NCBI GenBank assembly: GCA_019137255.1
Contig: WPDH01000004.1
Location: 372,001-436,000 of the forward strand
Direction of reading: 5' to 3'
Source: Corinectria fuckeliana
Taxonomy: Eukaryota > Ascomycota > Sordariomycetes > Hypocreales > Nectriaceae
Length of the DNA: 64,000 nt
Shown here: positions 34,272-45,854 of the stretch, piece by piece
Numbering within the stretch: the stretch's first letter is position 1
Layout of the letters: each line of letters opens with the position of its first letter
Notes under the pieces: model-generated
Database searches by the model: none
Seen by the model: the letters and a program-made list of their open reading frames with translations, nothing else
What the model was told of the DNA's origin: nothing
Translations under genes and position numbers: made by a program

Positions 34272-34871
34272 TTAACCTTCGAGAGGGTAGTTCTTTCTCT
34301 TCTGGCAGCATCTTGGCACTGCCAACACCTTCTTCCCTGTATACTCTGCCGGATCTACTTGGAACGGCAGATACTCGTTTGCATATGCCCCTCCATCGTC
34401 ATCCCTCTCAATGATATTGATCTGCAGCACCTCGGGGTTCAAGTCGTCTGCTGGGACGAGGTGGTCAAAAGTGACACCATAGTAGTCAATTGTACTGGCG
34501 GATAATGAGCCATTATTCGTAATGAGAGTTGAGGCAAGAAAATTTAGATTGCAAGGCACGTACGTCCACGGCCTTGGGTCAACCATGACCCAGCCCAAAT
34601 ACTCATCCCTCACGACCATATCGCCAATCACCTCAGCACGAACATCTTGGCCGTAAATCTTTCGAAACGCTACTCTTGCGAGTTCTGGGCCAGCGGGCTG
34701 CAGAAACGGTCGAAAGGGGCCCTTGAGGTGCCACGTAATGCCGGGAAGAAGTTTCTCGACAGAGACCAACGGACCCTCGATCTGAATCCGCAGAGGTTGC
34801 TGTAGCGACGGGAGGTGTAGAGGGCGAGCGGGGGAGCTGATGCAAGGTGGGATATCAAGATTCGGTGCCAT
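34272..34871 (-). CDS. Hypothetical protein, 199 residues, family not recognised
   Basis: A single-exon frame from ATG at 34869-34871. The composition is protein-like: proline-rich N-terminus (DIPPCISSPARP), then GITWHLKGPFRPFLQPAG, VIGDMVVRDEYLGWVMVDPR, DYYGVTFDHLVPADDLNPE and a basic, cysteine-containing C-terminus. There is no signal peptide or membrane helix. The aromatic/Asp-rich second half suggests a folded beta-rich domain, but I do not recognise it. A terminal intron extending the frame beyond 34272 cannot be excluded. Coding status is likely because of length and codon composition compared with the surrounding AT-rich DNA. Confidence 0.55.
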   Translation of the reverse strand: MAPNLDIPPCISSPARPLHLPSLQQPLRIQIEGPLVSVEKLLPGITWHLKGPFRPFLQPAGPELARVAFRKIYGQDVRAEVIGDMVVRDEYLGWVMVDPRPWTYVPCNLNFLASTLITNNGSLSASTIDYYGVTFDHLVPADDLNPEVLQINIIERDDDGGAYANEYLPFQVDPAEYTGKKVLAVPRCCQKRKNYPLEG

Positions 34872-35997
34872 TGAGTAGATTCAGCTGACCCTGTACGGAG
34901 TACTATGGAGGGAATTCGAGAGTAGAAATGTGGCCTTGTACGCTCTGACCTAACGTCCGAAAGACCGGGGGGGGGGGGGGGCTGAGCATTGCTGACAAAA
35001 ACCATCCTAATGTCCCCCACCCAACCTGACTATCTCCTTGTAGTCTACTTCGTACACTTCAGTTCATCGGCTCAACAACGGAAGCGTAGCGCCTTGCAGG
35101 GATAGGCTTGAATACCACTGCAAAGTAGAATAGTTAGCGGGCTGTTGGGGACGGTTGGCTTTCCTGTTGCTGTCTCACTCGTGTCTTACTGTGCTACCAG
35201 CACACTCTCCTTGCTTCTTACGACATGTTACATTCTGTATTGCACTGATTACGGAGACAACCTGGCAATAAACATCCCCTTATTGTAGACTAAACGATTA
35301 GGAATGAGGCAGAACTCGATGGGGTGACTGATAGTAGAATGGTCTCGGGTCTTTCACCTTGGACAAGTGGACATGGAAAGGAGTCAACACCATAGGCGTC
35401 TCCGATAGATTTCTGTTAATAATCACGCAGCCTGTTCACTCTGAACTAACAGTTAAAAATAGTAATAATGATAGCTAAATTAGACGGTTCTAAGTCACAT
35501 GGAAAATCACTCCTGCTTTGTCTCATCCTTACCACGGCCCTTTCAATGCTCTTTTCTACGAGGGAACGGATTTTCAACCATCTCGAAGTCCGCCTCTATT
35601 TAGTCACTTATCAAGTCCCACTTCCATGTACTCCAGCACCAAGCGCCCGTCTCTTCAACAGGAACACATCAGTATATATCACTCGACTGGCATTCTTACT
35701 TCTTACTAAATGGAGCAAAGGTCAAGGACTAGTAGCACTAGTTTCGCCCGAACTCAGGCGTAGCCAATCAGCAGGTACAAGGTCCGAGAAACCCAATCAC
35801 AGAGGAGATTCAGGTCCGCTTACGTAGGATCAGAATCCCAGCCATTCTGCAACATCCGGCGGAGAGTCAGAGGCCATGATATCATCAAGGATTTAAGAAG
35901 AAGTCGAGAACAACTAGACAGCGAGACAACGTAGCTACAGCAGTCATCTCTAGACCGCAGCCTGAAGGGTCAAGGTCGTACTCCATTGGTCGCAAGC
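34872..35997. other. Intergenic, no gene seen
   Basis: Contains GTACGGAGTAC (34893-34903) and a 15-nt G run. Short frames at 35468-35827 overlap each other and lack domain signs. Confidence 0.5.
34967..34981 (+). repeat. Poly-G homopolymer (15 nt)
   Basis: Read directly. Length is prone to sequencing error. Confidence 0.9.
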
Positions 35998-37721
35998 ATG
36001 ATCTGTCGCCCAAAACGGACAAAGGCCAAATCAGGCTGCCGTACCTGCAAGTGAGTGCCCTTGACCGTATCTCCCTGGCTGTCTGTTACGTCGGCTCGAA
36101 CTAAAGCTCAACACCAAGGATTCGCAAGGTCAAGTGCGACGAGAAGCGACCCGCATGCAACCGGTGCATTTCGACCGGCCGCGCATGCGACGGCTACGGG
36201 ATCTGGGGCGGAGGAGGCCATGCCAGATTGCAGGGGTGTGTCAGTCACGGTGTTCGTCAACAGGACACGGCTGATACCCGCGTGCCGTCATTGCCAACTG
36301 CCGTCTCTGGCCGCATTTTGAATGCCGACGAAAGGGACTGCTTTGAGTGGTTTGTCTTCAAGACCGCGCGGAAGCTCCGAGGTGTCTTTAGCTCTACGTT
36401 CTGGGATACTCTTGTCTTCCAGGCAAGTTTCGATGAGCCTGCTGTGTTGCACGCGAGCCTCGCCCTCGGGTCCGCACAAAGATGCCAGATATCTGAAAGG
36501 GGGGACATATCGACCAGAAACAGGGCTCCAGATGAACAGGAGCAGTTCATGCTTCGCCAGTACGGCAAGGCTATCAGCTATCTTGTGCCACAGTTGCAGG
36601 GCCAGCATCATCATCAGCCATCCGTCCAGGCCGTCCTCTTAACCTGCCTGGTCTTCGTATTCCTGGAGTTTCTTCGAGGCCACTACAAGACTGCCCAGGC
36701 TCATCTCGATAACGGACTTAAACTCATTACCGAAGCTGGGCCAATTGACGACGGCATAATTGAGGCATTTACGAGAGTTCAAGTGCAAGTGGCGCTTCTT
36801 ACACCATTGAACTACGCTCCTGACACAATTTTGCTTACACGAGAACCAGAAGCCATGATGATGATGAGCACTTTCAAGTCAGTCGAGCAGGCCAGAGAGC
36901 ATCTCGACAGACTGCTCAACGAGATCATGCAACTGACTGAAGGTTGTCGCCTGGACGACTCTGGGCAAAGTGGTGCTTCTCAAACACAACTACTCTGCCG
37001 CCATCAGCGTATTCGAGCCGGACTTGTGGCTTGGAAAAGCACTTGGACACTTTCAACGGTCGCTATTGAGACAGAAATACGCTTCAGGGACGCGTTTGCC
37101 TATCGGATGCTTCATACATACTACACCATGGCAGTGGTGATGGCGGGATCTCTTCTTGATCCAGCGTCTGAGGCCATTTTCGACAACCACACTGACGACT
37201 TCGCTTCTATTATAACCCAGTCCGAAGGACTACGTCGAGCAGTTCTGGCCAACAGCGATGTTGAGAATTTTCAAGCTCAGCACGAAGAATCGCCTCAGTC
37301 CATTGCTGATATGGGTTGGATCCCGCCGCTTTATTACACGGCAATAAAGTGTCGAGTTCGCCGGATCCGGGGTAAGGCTATTGAGCTATTGGCTTCGTTG
37401 CCGCATCGGGAGGGCATCTGGGATACCGACACGGCCGCGGGTATTGCTCGAAATGTGGTGATTATCGAAGAGGCAGACTTCTATCAAGACTTTGCAAACG
37501 CAAACTACCACTGTCTAGAAGAATGCCTAGATAAACACAGTAATCCTGAACCAAGCCTACCAGAATCTTACCGAATCCGAGACATTCAGGTTTTGCTCCC
37601 AGATAGTCCTGGAGGGCATGTTGGTTTGATGTATCGGAAAAGACGAGGCGAAGCGAGCTGGGAGGATGTTAAGTCGCATTTCCCTATTGCTTCGAGTTTT
37701 GGAAACAGTTCAACGGACTAG
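35998..37721 (+). CDS. Zn2Cys6 transcription factor with fungal-specific C-terminal domain
   Basis: Nuclear regulator of 551 residues. The 53-nt first exon (35998-36050) encodes MICRPKRTKAKSGCRTC. A 68-nt intron (36051-36118) interrupts the zinc cluster, and exon 2 (36119-37721) continues IRKVKCDEKRPACNRCISTGRAC. Spacing is 2-6-5-2-6, as expected. The C-terminal part (FVFKTARKLRGVFSSTFWDTL, then VLHASLALGSAQR and LDNGLKLI) resembles the fungal transcription-factor domain family found with many C6 proteins; it is mostly helical. It is convergent with the pectate lyase, 174 nt apart. A role in regulating it is possible but unsupported. Confidence 0.9.
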
Positions 37722-37895
37722 TGAGAAGCAATTCGTAACAATTATAGGTTCAAAATACGAGCCTGCGCTATTCATCGAAAGGAACGGAGGGCCAATAAGT
37801 ACAAGAAGAAGAGGAAACGGAACATGGTTCCAAAGCAACATCTCAACAATATCCTCCCTTGATCTAAAGAGTGCATGCTATCACACTGGCTGCTC

Positions 37896-38716
37896 CTAAC
37901 CAGAGCAGTAGCCAACCTTTTCCGGCTCGCATCCACCAGCGCATCCTTCGTATAGGACGCACGGGTGATCAGCATCAGTACAAACGTTGTTCAGTGTAGC
38001 AGTATCGCCGTAGTTGGAGTTGATGCCGACGACTTCACCGCCGTCGTAGGCGGTCGTGCCCTCGACATAGACGTTCCGCTGGCACTGCTTGCTGCAGTTG
38101 CCGCACGACCGGTACACCTTGCCGTAGTCTTCAGCGTAGAAGTTGATGATGTTGACGGTGCCGCATCCGTTATGCTGCACGATCTTGTCTGAGGCGTGGT
38201 ACGCGCCGCCGCCGATGATCCACGTCTCTTCTCCCTTGACGTCGTTTTTCTAGTATTTTCGTGAGTAAGCTGGGACTGCGGTGTGGCCTGTTTAGGAAAC
38301 TGACGATGGTGATGGCGTCCTCGCAGACATCCTCGAACCAAACGAACTCCAGGGTGCAGGGGCCGCTGCAGTGGACGCCCTCCATCTGGTTCTTGCCAAT
38401 GATGACGTTCTGGAGAGTTGCACCGGCACCAAGAAGGAAAACGGCATCAGAGTCGCCTGCATCATCGGCATTAGCGTCTTCGAGTCGTCAAATTATATCC
38501 AAGCTACGTACCGCCCTCCCCGTCGCCGCAAGCGCCAGAGCCACGGTCGAACCGAGCCCAGCCGCCGTCGTAAACCTCTCCAGCAGCAACTTTGATGACT
38601 GCCGAGTTGGTCTTGGTAGAAGTCGCCGTTGGAACGCCACCTTCGTACCCCAAGCAGGCCATGACAGCTGGGGCAAGGCCCATGGCCACGAGACCGAGCT
38701 GTGCAACAAATACCAT
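37896..38716 (-). CDS. Pectate lyase, polysaccharide lyase family 3
   Basis: Secreted enzyme cleaving de-esterified pectin by beta-elimination, calcium dependent in this family. Exons 38512-38716, 38305-38456 and 37896-38249 encode 236 residues, typical for PL3. The signal peptide is MVFVAQLGLVAMGLAPAVMA. PL3 signatures: ATLQNVIIGKNQMEGVHC, EFVWFEDVCEDAITI, HNGCGTVNIINFYAEDYGK and SNYGDTATLNNVC. Ten or more cysteines are consistent with a secreted beta-helix. The second intron uses a GTCAGT donor. A TATA-like TATATATA lies about 125 nt upstream. It belongs with other plant-wall-degrading genes in the window. Confidence 0.94.
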
Positions 38717-38840
38717 CTTGTTCGAAGCTCAGAGTTGTGTGAACAGATGAGTAGCAATATAATCTACAGTACTGAGAACCCGAGGCTTGTAAGTTGCCGA
38801 TAGGGAAATGGGGATGCCAAGGTTCAAGGGGAGATCGTGT

Positions 38841-38849
38841 TATATATAT
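38841..38849 (-). promoter_or_regulatory. TATA-like element of the pectate lyase
   Basis: Alternating TATATATA run about 125 nt upstream of the start ATG. Confidence 0.4.
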
Positions 38850-40458
38850 GCACTTACCACCGCCTGCACAGCACGCTGCAAAAAAACCCCCTCTAGCACT
38901 TGCTTCCGTCTCGAACAATGATTGATGGAAATATATTCGTGAAATGCCGATGCCAGTGGCCCCGTGTTTGTATCCTCGAGGGTCCGAGTCTCCGAGATCC
39001 TAATAAGAACATCGACCACCTCGACATAGACGAGAAAGTACGCTAGATAGAGTCTCTAACGAATTGTTTGATAGAAATGCAGTCAAGACCTGTCCCCTCA
39101 ACCGAGCAGTCGTAGGCTGTCAGCAATTAACCCTTGTCGACGCAAGCTGCAAGCGAGCTCTTCTCACGCAGTCGGGTGACTCAACCCGGAAGTTCAATTT
39201 TCTTCCACGTGCGGGGATGAACCTAAGTCGTGGGATTCGGGGTCCGGAGCTATCTATCGAAGCAGGGTTAATCAAATACGATGTGGCAAGGTAAGGTTAA
39301 ATTTAGGAGTTTGAGCCTATCTGATAGTACACATTACCCGCGCCAACAGCGGTTTCTGAATATGCTGATGCCGCTAGTATGCTTCAGTGGTATTCTGGTC
39401 GGGCCGTAGGGTTACCTTGCAGCTTGCCACACGGCCAACTAGCTGAAATGGCTGCGGAAGCGACAACCCGATGACCCAATGTGATCGATTCCCATGGGAT
39501 GCAGGGAGAAAGCCTCCTACTCGCGTAATTTCCATCCATTGATATCAGTCTGAGGTCAGACGACACACTAGTCTATCATACTCTCTAGCATCAGCTTCCT
39601 ACTTTGTACACCGTAAGGAAACACCAGCACCCATTATCATATCATATCAATTTCCGGGTGGGGGTAAACACACCACAGTCTCTCTCTCCCGTTGCTGCCC
39701 ACTGACTTCCCCGCCAGCCATGACCACACAGACTTAGTGCTGCTGTACTAAGAGTGGACAGAACCTAGATAAGTCGAGAAGCGTCGATCAGCTGATAACA
39801 GAAGACGCAAATAGCAAATTGTACCTGATTACTAGCAGGCATGCCGGACCACGAGTGCTAGTTGAGAAATAGGAGTGATAGAGCTATCTGTATTTTCATT
39901 AACACCAACGGACAGCTAACTTGGGTTGAAGGGCATTCAAAGCAACACTGTAGACAAGCCAGTTCCGCGTTCCACCAGCATGACAAGAGTGACTGCGGAG
40001 GGATTAGATGTTACGTCACTATCGGTCTTCTGCCAGGTGGTGTCATGGAGACTTTCGATCTTCGCCGGTATGCTGATACATGATTGGCGCCGGATGAGCC
40101 TGGGATGCTACAGCTAACTGGCGAAACAGTGATGACAGACTACAATTATCCTAGAGTGGGTAAGCTCAAATCAACATTGCTTGGCCTAGCAATATATGAA
40201 ATTCAAGACTGAAAGGAGACTAGGAGAAGAAGGAGGAGTTCTAATGTGAAGAACGAAAGCAACCCACTGTCTAGTTATTAAACTATAATATATCAAGTAC
40301 GTTCTTTAGCATCGTTCTGCTACTTTCATAGGCTTGCTCGAATCTCCTTGTAGCTTGCTTAACTTCCGAACTCCCCGCGAACTAGTTCCATAGAGTTTAA
40401 ATCATTCAAACATTTAGGCTGCTGCCCACAAGTCCTTTTTTTGCTCGAGCCATCGACC
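38850..40458. other. Intergenic, no gene seen
   Basis: About 1.6 kb flanking the pectate lyase and membrane-protein genes. Only short unconvincing frames. Confidence 0.5.
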
Positions 40459-41877
40459 TCATTTCCCTCGCGACGGGATGCCTCGAATCGCGCTTAGCTC
40501 TACATCACCACTTCTATCGTGTGACTCGTACAGATGTGTGCCTAAAGCTTCAGCGATGAATCTCTCTCGGTGTTCAAAGTGCCTTGGTCCCTCGTCTCGG
40601 AGGAACTGCCCAGCCATGTCGAGGACAGCGGTCTGATGCGGATCGGGCAGGTCTAGCAGGCTTGCCACCCCGATTTCGACCTGAACCGAACTCGGACAGA
40701 TTACTCGACGTAGATGAGAGTCCTTAATAAGCCGTATCGCAAAAGCCTCGAACAGCCCATGGTCTACCAGGAAAGCGAGCGCGCTTGGCAGGGACGTAGA
40801 ATCAATTACCAGGTGCCGCAACGCATCGCCTTGGTCTTTTTCTATCCCGCGTCGAGTCTCGGCGGCGAACTCAAGTGCTTGGATGAGACCCCTTGTGCTC
40901 ATTTCAATGGGCAGGCCGAGGGACGGTCGATCATAGCCTACCCGTTTCCGCCACCAATGGTTGCAGAAGAACGACGAGATGATGACGGGGATGAGGATAA
41001 CGTAGGCCCACCATCTAGTCGTGGTGAGCATGGATCCTACGCCCCCCACGATGGTCGCAGTTCCGTTGACTGCGAAATAAAGCTGCACGTCGAAACAGTA
41101 ATTCTTGACCAGGAACAGTGCCACAGTGCCCTGCAGCTTTTTCTCGGCGGCGATCTTGTGGAACTGTTTCTTCCTCCACACCAAAATCGCCCAGAGGAAG
41201 TTGACCAATCCATAAAGAGCAATGGGGGCGTTTCCGAGATAGCCTGAGAGGATGTTGCTAGCCAGCCATACCTGGTGATTGGCACCGCCCATCGCCAGAT
41301 AGGTTCCCGCGGCGATGAGGACTGCGCCTCCGCCCATCAGGATGTCCATGCCCCAGCGGTTGATGACTTCTGTGTACAGCTCTCGGGTGGTGATGTCGAG
41401 CAGGACGTCGAGTTGTTGGGCAAGCTGGCCGTCTCCCAGATCCATTGCTTTGTGGTCCTTGAAAAGACGACGTTGGTCTCGGAGGAACTTCACGTTGTGC
41501 CAAGCCCGGCCCGCATCCCGGAGAGCAAAGATGGACAGCACTGCGGCAGCAGTCCCTCCAATGGCCATGAACACAATGGCATATACAGGCACCGGAGTGT
41601 CGTTCCAGATGTTGGCAGCGAAATCCCCGGCATTGGCAAGTTCGAGCAGGCCAACGGCCCAGTGTAGGTTGTGTTCGAACCGGAGGCCGTGAGGATAGGA
41701 CCATTTTCGTCTTCCCTTGCTGAGCGTGACTTGATCCAGGCCCGGGGCATAAAAGTCGGGGCAAGTAGGAGTAGTGGTGACATTTCCTGGTGCTTCTTCT
41801 TCCTCCTTGGTAGCGGCATCCGAGGCGATGGCGATGTTCCCGCTGGCCGTTTCAACGGCCGCGTCTTGCGCTAGCAT
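40459..41877 (-). CDS. Multi-pass integral membrane protein of unknown function
   Basis: Single-exon gene of 472 residues from the ATG at 41875-41877 (MLAQDAAVE); an upstream non-ATG extension was disregarded. Hydrophobic segments: VPVYAIVFMAIGGTAAAVL, ILMGGGAVLIAAGTYLAM, NAPIALYGLVNFLWAILVW, FAVNGTATIVGGVGSML and WAYVILIPVIISSFF, so four to six membrane passes. Between the first two lies a cytosolic-looking charged helix (FLRDQRRLFKDHKAMDLGDG). The C-terminal 150 residues are soluble and helical, with SSVQVEIGVASLLDLPDPHQ. The early Cys-Pro motif (TCPDFYAPGLDQ) may be structural. I do not recognise the family beyond 'fungal integral membrane protein'. Long uninterrupted frame and balanced composition make coding status secure. 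Confidence 0.82.
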   Translation of the reverse strand: MLAQDAAVETASGNIAIASDAATKEEEEAPGNVTTTPTCPDFYAPGLDQVTLSKGRRKWSYPHGLRFEHNLHWAVGLLELANAGDFAANIWNDTPVPVYAIVFMAIGGTAAAVLSIFALRDAGRAWHNVKFLRDQRRLFKDHKAMDLGDGQLAQQLDVLLDITTRELYTEVINRWGMDILMGGGAVLIAAGTYLAMGGANHQVWLASNILSGYLGNAPIALYGLVNFLWAILVWRKKQFHKIAAEKKLQGTVALFLVKNYCFDVQLYFAVNGTATIVGGVGSMLTTTRWWAYVILIPVIISSFFCNHWWRKRVGYDRPSLGLPIEMSTRGLIQALEFAAETRRGIEKDQGDALRHLVIDSTSLPSALAFLVDHGLFEAFAIRLIKDSHLRRVICPSSVQVEIGVASLLDLPDPHQTAVLDMAGQFLRDEGPRHFEHRERFIAEALGTHLYESHDRSGDVELSAIRGIPSRGK

Positions 41878-43876
41878 CTCGATATTGGCAAGGGGCGCAC
41901 GCAAGTAATCTCACCGCTGGATGGATCGACTCCTGAGTGTCCGTCTCCCCGCCACGTAAAGTGAGCACAGCTACCAGCCCGCTAGTAGGCCTAACACGGA
42001 AACGAGTGAAGGGAAAGAAGGAGAGAGAGAGGGTTTGGTAACAACAGGAGCGGAAATGGGACAGACGTCCTGTTTGTCACTGGCCTGGTCTGAATGAAAG
42101 TTGTTCAGGAGTCAGGCCAGAACATGCCAATGTGCCAAGGGTTTTTCCCTCGTTGCCAAGAACGCTAGGCCTTGGCATGTTTGTTTGTCCGTGCTAAACT
42201 TATCACAGGTCGGCAATATCGGCATGTGTGGATACTGGACACGAAGAAGGTTGATGCCGAAATGCCGTTCGGCCAATGTGGAGACTTGGCCGTCTGACCT
42301 GAACCTCCACAGTGGTGAGGGATTCGCAACGCGGCGTCATGAAGGTGGAAGAATCTACTATCAAGATCGGAGACTCCGGGTTTATAGTCCACGGGTATGT
42401 CCGCCATCCTCACCAAGATCGCTTCTTCGATGTGAGTCAGATTGTAGTTCGTGCTAGCCATCTCGTCCCAACTCTTGCATGTGCAAACTTGCTCTATTCA
42501 GCTGTTACTCTCGAGAAGTTATGAAGTCAAGCTTAGTCAATCACATGTATTTCTTTATCCCTACAAGCAACCCCCGTATGCGATCTGCCCCAGCATCAGA
42601 TGCCAGTCCAAGTCTCCCCTGCATTCCCAACCTCAGCTCAGTGCTTAGACTAATTAAATATCAGCATTAGCAAAAGGAGAAGAAGCGTTTGTGGGGAGTG
42701 GGCTTCTGCGCTCCCTGGCATACTGCAAAGGAGTTTCGAGTCGCATTACAACGGCATGGCGAGATCCGCGGAACAGACGTGGTGGTATTCGAGGAATTTT
42801 ACTTACCTATTCTCAATCTAGCGTTGCTAGTTCTTGGGATCCGGTTCTGAAGTTCTGCTGCCATCCCCAACCTATCTGACTGGCATGGGATGGTTCACTT
42901 GGTCCTATCACGGTCTCATCTAGCTTTGGATACCTCGCCGCTGCCCATGCTGGAAACATTACACATAAAGCACACCTGCACAGGCGAGATAGTATGAGCT
43001 TCGCCTCTATTCTGCGTGACTATTGGCACTTTGAAAGGCGTAGGACACATCGAAAACAGCTGGAAAGTCATTGTAGGAAATGCGGTTCAGATATAAGACG
43101 AGTGGAATACTTGGGGCTTGGAGAAGAGGACAGCCCATCACAAAGTCAGTTCTTTGCTGTTAACAGCAGTAATATAGCCCCTAGCTAAGGTTATAAACTC
43201 TGCTTCTTCAGCAAGTTTCCCAAGACAAGTTCTTTATTTTACTCCCCTTATGATAAATCGAACCTTAAAGTTTGAGCAATTTGATCCCTATGAACTTAGT
43301 TAAAATCCAAGTGTCTCGCACCGACTGAGGATCATCAGGAGCGGCCGCTAATTATTCTTCCTAGCAAGCTTCCTGTCTGTCCATGACATGAGCTCTGTGT
43401 GATCTAGATATGCAGACCCAAGAGCATAGGACTCGTTAGTTACATCATTGGCCTTGAACCCTGATCTGATCTGGAACTAATGTTAGGACCTGATTTGGGG
43501 ATTCCGTGGCTGATGGTAGATCAACACAGCGTACGGAGGATGGCAAAGCTGGCTCTCCATGTGCACGCCGCGCAGGATCAAAGTCTTTCAAACTAGGACA
43601 GTGTATCAGCCCTACTACCAAGGCTCTAATCCTGCCAACTTCTTAGAGTTCTCGGCGTCTGTGTGCCTCGCTAAGTCAGGCAATGGTTGGCGCGCCCGAC
43701 TTATTCTATACCGAGGTTCAGCTGACAAGGCGGAAACTTCACTCAATCTGAAACGAGACCCGTTAGCAACCATGGTGAAGTAAATGACTCAGCCTATTGG
43801 GTTCATCGCTCAGAAAGATACCATGCATTATTTATAACAATTGCGTGTTTTTTCCTCGACCCATCATCGTCGGTCG
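41878..43876. other. Intergenic, no gene seen
   Basis: Two kilobases with only short frames. Nothing recognised. Confidence 0.5.
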
Positions 43877-45418
43877 TCAAGTCGGACTCCCAGCCAGCTC
43901 AGCAAAATTCACCACTGTATACAGAGGCTGCAAGACCTCCAGCTTCTCCCTCAGATAACTCCTCTGCTCCTTTTGAGTCCTCTCGAAGCTAAACAAGAAC
44001 TTGACGAGAAAAATGAAATCCTCCATCCTCGCCCTGGCGTCTTCTTGGCTCTGGGTCGGCCCTTGCGGCAGCGCCAACACGTCGGCAATGGTGCTCGTGA
44101 TCTCGAAGAGCTTCTGCAGGATCCCACTCCCATGGGTGCCGATGGATGCGTCACTTCCTAGCCGGCTGACGAGGCTGCGGAGCTGAGTGGACAGCCGCTG
44201 CACGGGGAAGTGGAGCGAGAGCCCCTCGTGAGTGTTCCGCGGGGGCGCGGAGCGGAGAAGGCCCTGGGAGAGCGCGAGCTGCCAGACGAGGGTGCGCAGC
44301 CATAGCCTGGTTACGAAGAGGTCGGCGTGCTGCAGTTCGGTGAGACCGCCTTGGCCACTTGCACGAAGGGATCTTTCAGCCTCAGCAGCGCTGGCTTCGT
44401 CCTGGTCCAGCTGTGCTTGCTTGCTTTCGATCCACTGGGCCGTCATCCCGGACACGGGCTGTCCGCCGTCTTGCTGCGCGGTCCAGTAGCTGATGAAGGC
44501 GTCGTCCATGATGAGGAATAGGTGGATGAGGCGGTTGAAGCCGAGGTCCACGTGTGGCGGGATGCTTGTATCGGTGATGGGGACGCCGGTGCTGAGCGGC
44601 GGCAAGATGCTTGCCTGTCCGGCCATGACAGCCATGAAGCGCTCGTGGATGAAGGCCTCCCAGTAGAGCCGCTGGCGACGGGCAATGTCGAACTTGTCGA
44701 GGGGGCCATTTGCACTGAACGAATGCACTCTCAGCGTCTGGATCATGGAAATGGCCTCCCGGAGGATGACGAAGCTGCGCTGGATGCACTTGAATGCCAT
44801 CATGGAGATCTCGAGGAAGATGCACGTCATGGCCCGCTTGACGGTGATTGGGAGCTCCCCCAGGCGGCCCTCGTGCGCAGCCGCGGCTAGGTCAGCCTGG
44901 CGATGCGATGCCAGGCTATGGTGCATGAGGTCCGTCATCTGCGTGGCGATGTCACCGTGCAGGGTCCACGAAGTTTGCGTCAGGTTGATGGTGACTGTGG
45001 CGTAGGCGTAGACCAAGGCCGCGTCCTCGTGGCTCTGGTGCATGTTCCCAATGGCGAGACGCATTTCAACCGGCGAGATGATGGGGTTCACGGGGTAAAC
45101 GACGCGCTCGAACTCGGGGAGGAGATCCAGGAAGAAGTCCACGGTATAGTCGGCGCTGCTTGGCGACGAAACAGAGCCCGTGGGCACGTCTGGAGGATTC
45201 GCTGGTGCTGGCGCCAAAGACGTCGAGGGAGATGTCTTGGCCCTGTCGCGCAACTGGGCCACCAGCCGTCCGCGGACGCCGGGCTTGCGCTTGGAGGGCA
45301 GCGTGGAGAACTCGCAGGCGAGATGCAGATGCTCACATTGGGAGCAGGGATGGACGCCGTTGCACCTCACCTTTCGGAAGCGGCAGCCATCGCAGGCGCG
45401 TGTTGTTCGGCCGGCCAT
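43877..45418 (-). CDS. Zn2Cys6 transcription factor, possible maltose/alpha-glucan regulator
   Basis: Nuclear regulator of 513 residues in one exon. The zinc cluster is at the very N-terminus (residues 9-35: CDGCRFRKVRC...CSQCEHLHLAC), followed by a basic linker with LPSKRKPGVRGRLVAQLR, which is typical of C6 factors linked to sugar metabolism in filamentous fungi. The middle domain (FFLDLLPEFERVVYPVNPII, RRQRLYWEAFIHERFMA, DDAFISYW) is a fungal-specific regulatory region. The gene lies directly downstream of the alpha-glucosidase on the same strand, 436 nt away, as in MAL-type loci where activator and maltase are neighbours. That functional link is inferred from position only. Confidence 0.88.
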   Translation of the reverse strand: MAGRTTRACDGCRFRKVRCNGVHPCSQCEHLHLACEFSTLPSKRKPGVRGRLVAQLRDRAKTSPSTSLAPAPANPPDVPTGSVSSPSSADYTVDFFLDLLPEFERVVYPVNPIISPVEMRLAIGNMHQSHEDAALVYAYATVTINLTQTSWTLHGDIATQMTDLMHHSLASHRQADLAAAAHEGRLGELPITVKRAMTCIFLEISMMAFKCIQRSFVILREAISMIQTLRVHSFSANGPLDKFDIARRQRLYWEAFIHERFMAVMAGQASILPPLSTGVPITDTSIPPHVDLGFNRLIHLFLIMDDAFISYWTAQQDGGQPVSGMTAQWIESKQAQLDQDEASAAEAERSLRASGQGGLTELQHADLFVTRLWLRTLVWQLALSQGLLRSAPPRNTHEGLSLHFPVQRLSTQLRSLVSRLGSDASIGTHGSGILQKLFEITSTIADVLALPQGPTQSQEDARARMEDFIFLVKFLFSFERTQKEQRSYLREKLEVLQPLYTVVNFAELAGSPT

Positions 45419-45854
45419 GGCGGTTTATAGCCTATAGTACAGCAAGCAGGGAGGCGCAGGTTCAGCATCGGCTCGTCTAGCTTATCCTTCAGAGCTCCGA
45501 GTGCTCTTGCATTGCAATGCAAGAAGCATCCCTGGTGAGTGAGTGGTGGATGCGTGGAAATGCGGAGGCGACGGGGGCATTTAGATAATGTGCATACACT
45601 AGATGAGGCCACCAATGAAGACTCATCACGCGTCAGGTGGGGTCGAGATGGACGAGTGATTTGATTTAGGGTCATTAAATTATGCATTTCAACGGGCGTC
45701 TAGAAGACTGGAAGGTCTGGTGTATAAGTTGATTGAGATGCGCAATGACTTACAGCAGCCATTTGCGACCTCCTGGTCATTTCTCGCGTCCACCATTGCC
45801 TAGAGGGAATAAACTCGGGTTCTTTTTGTTTTCCAGTCTCCATCGCTCACACGC
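45419..45854. other. Intergenic between regulator and alpha-glucosidase
   Basis: Promoter region of the regulator. No gene seen. Confidence 0.5.
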
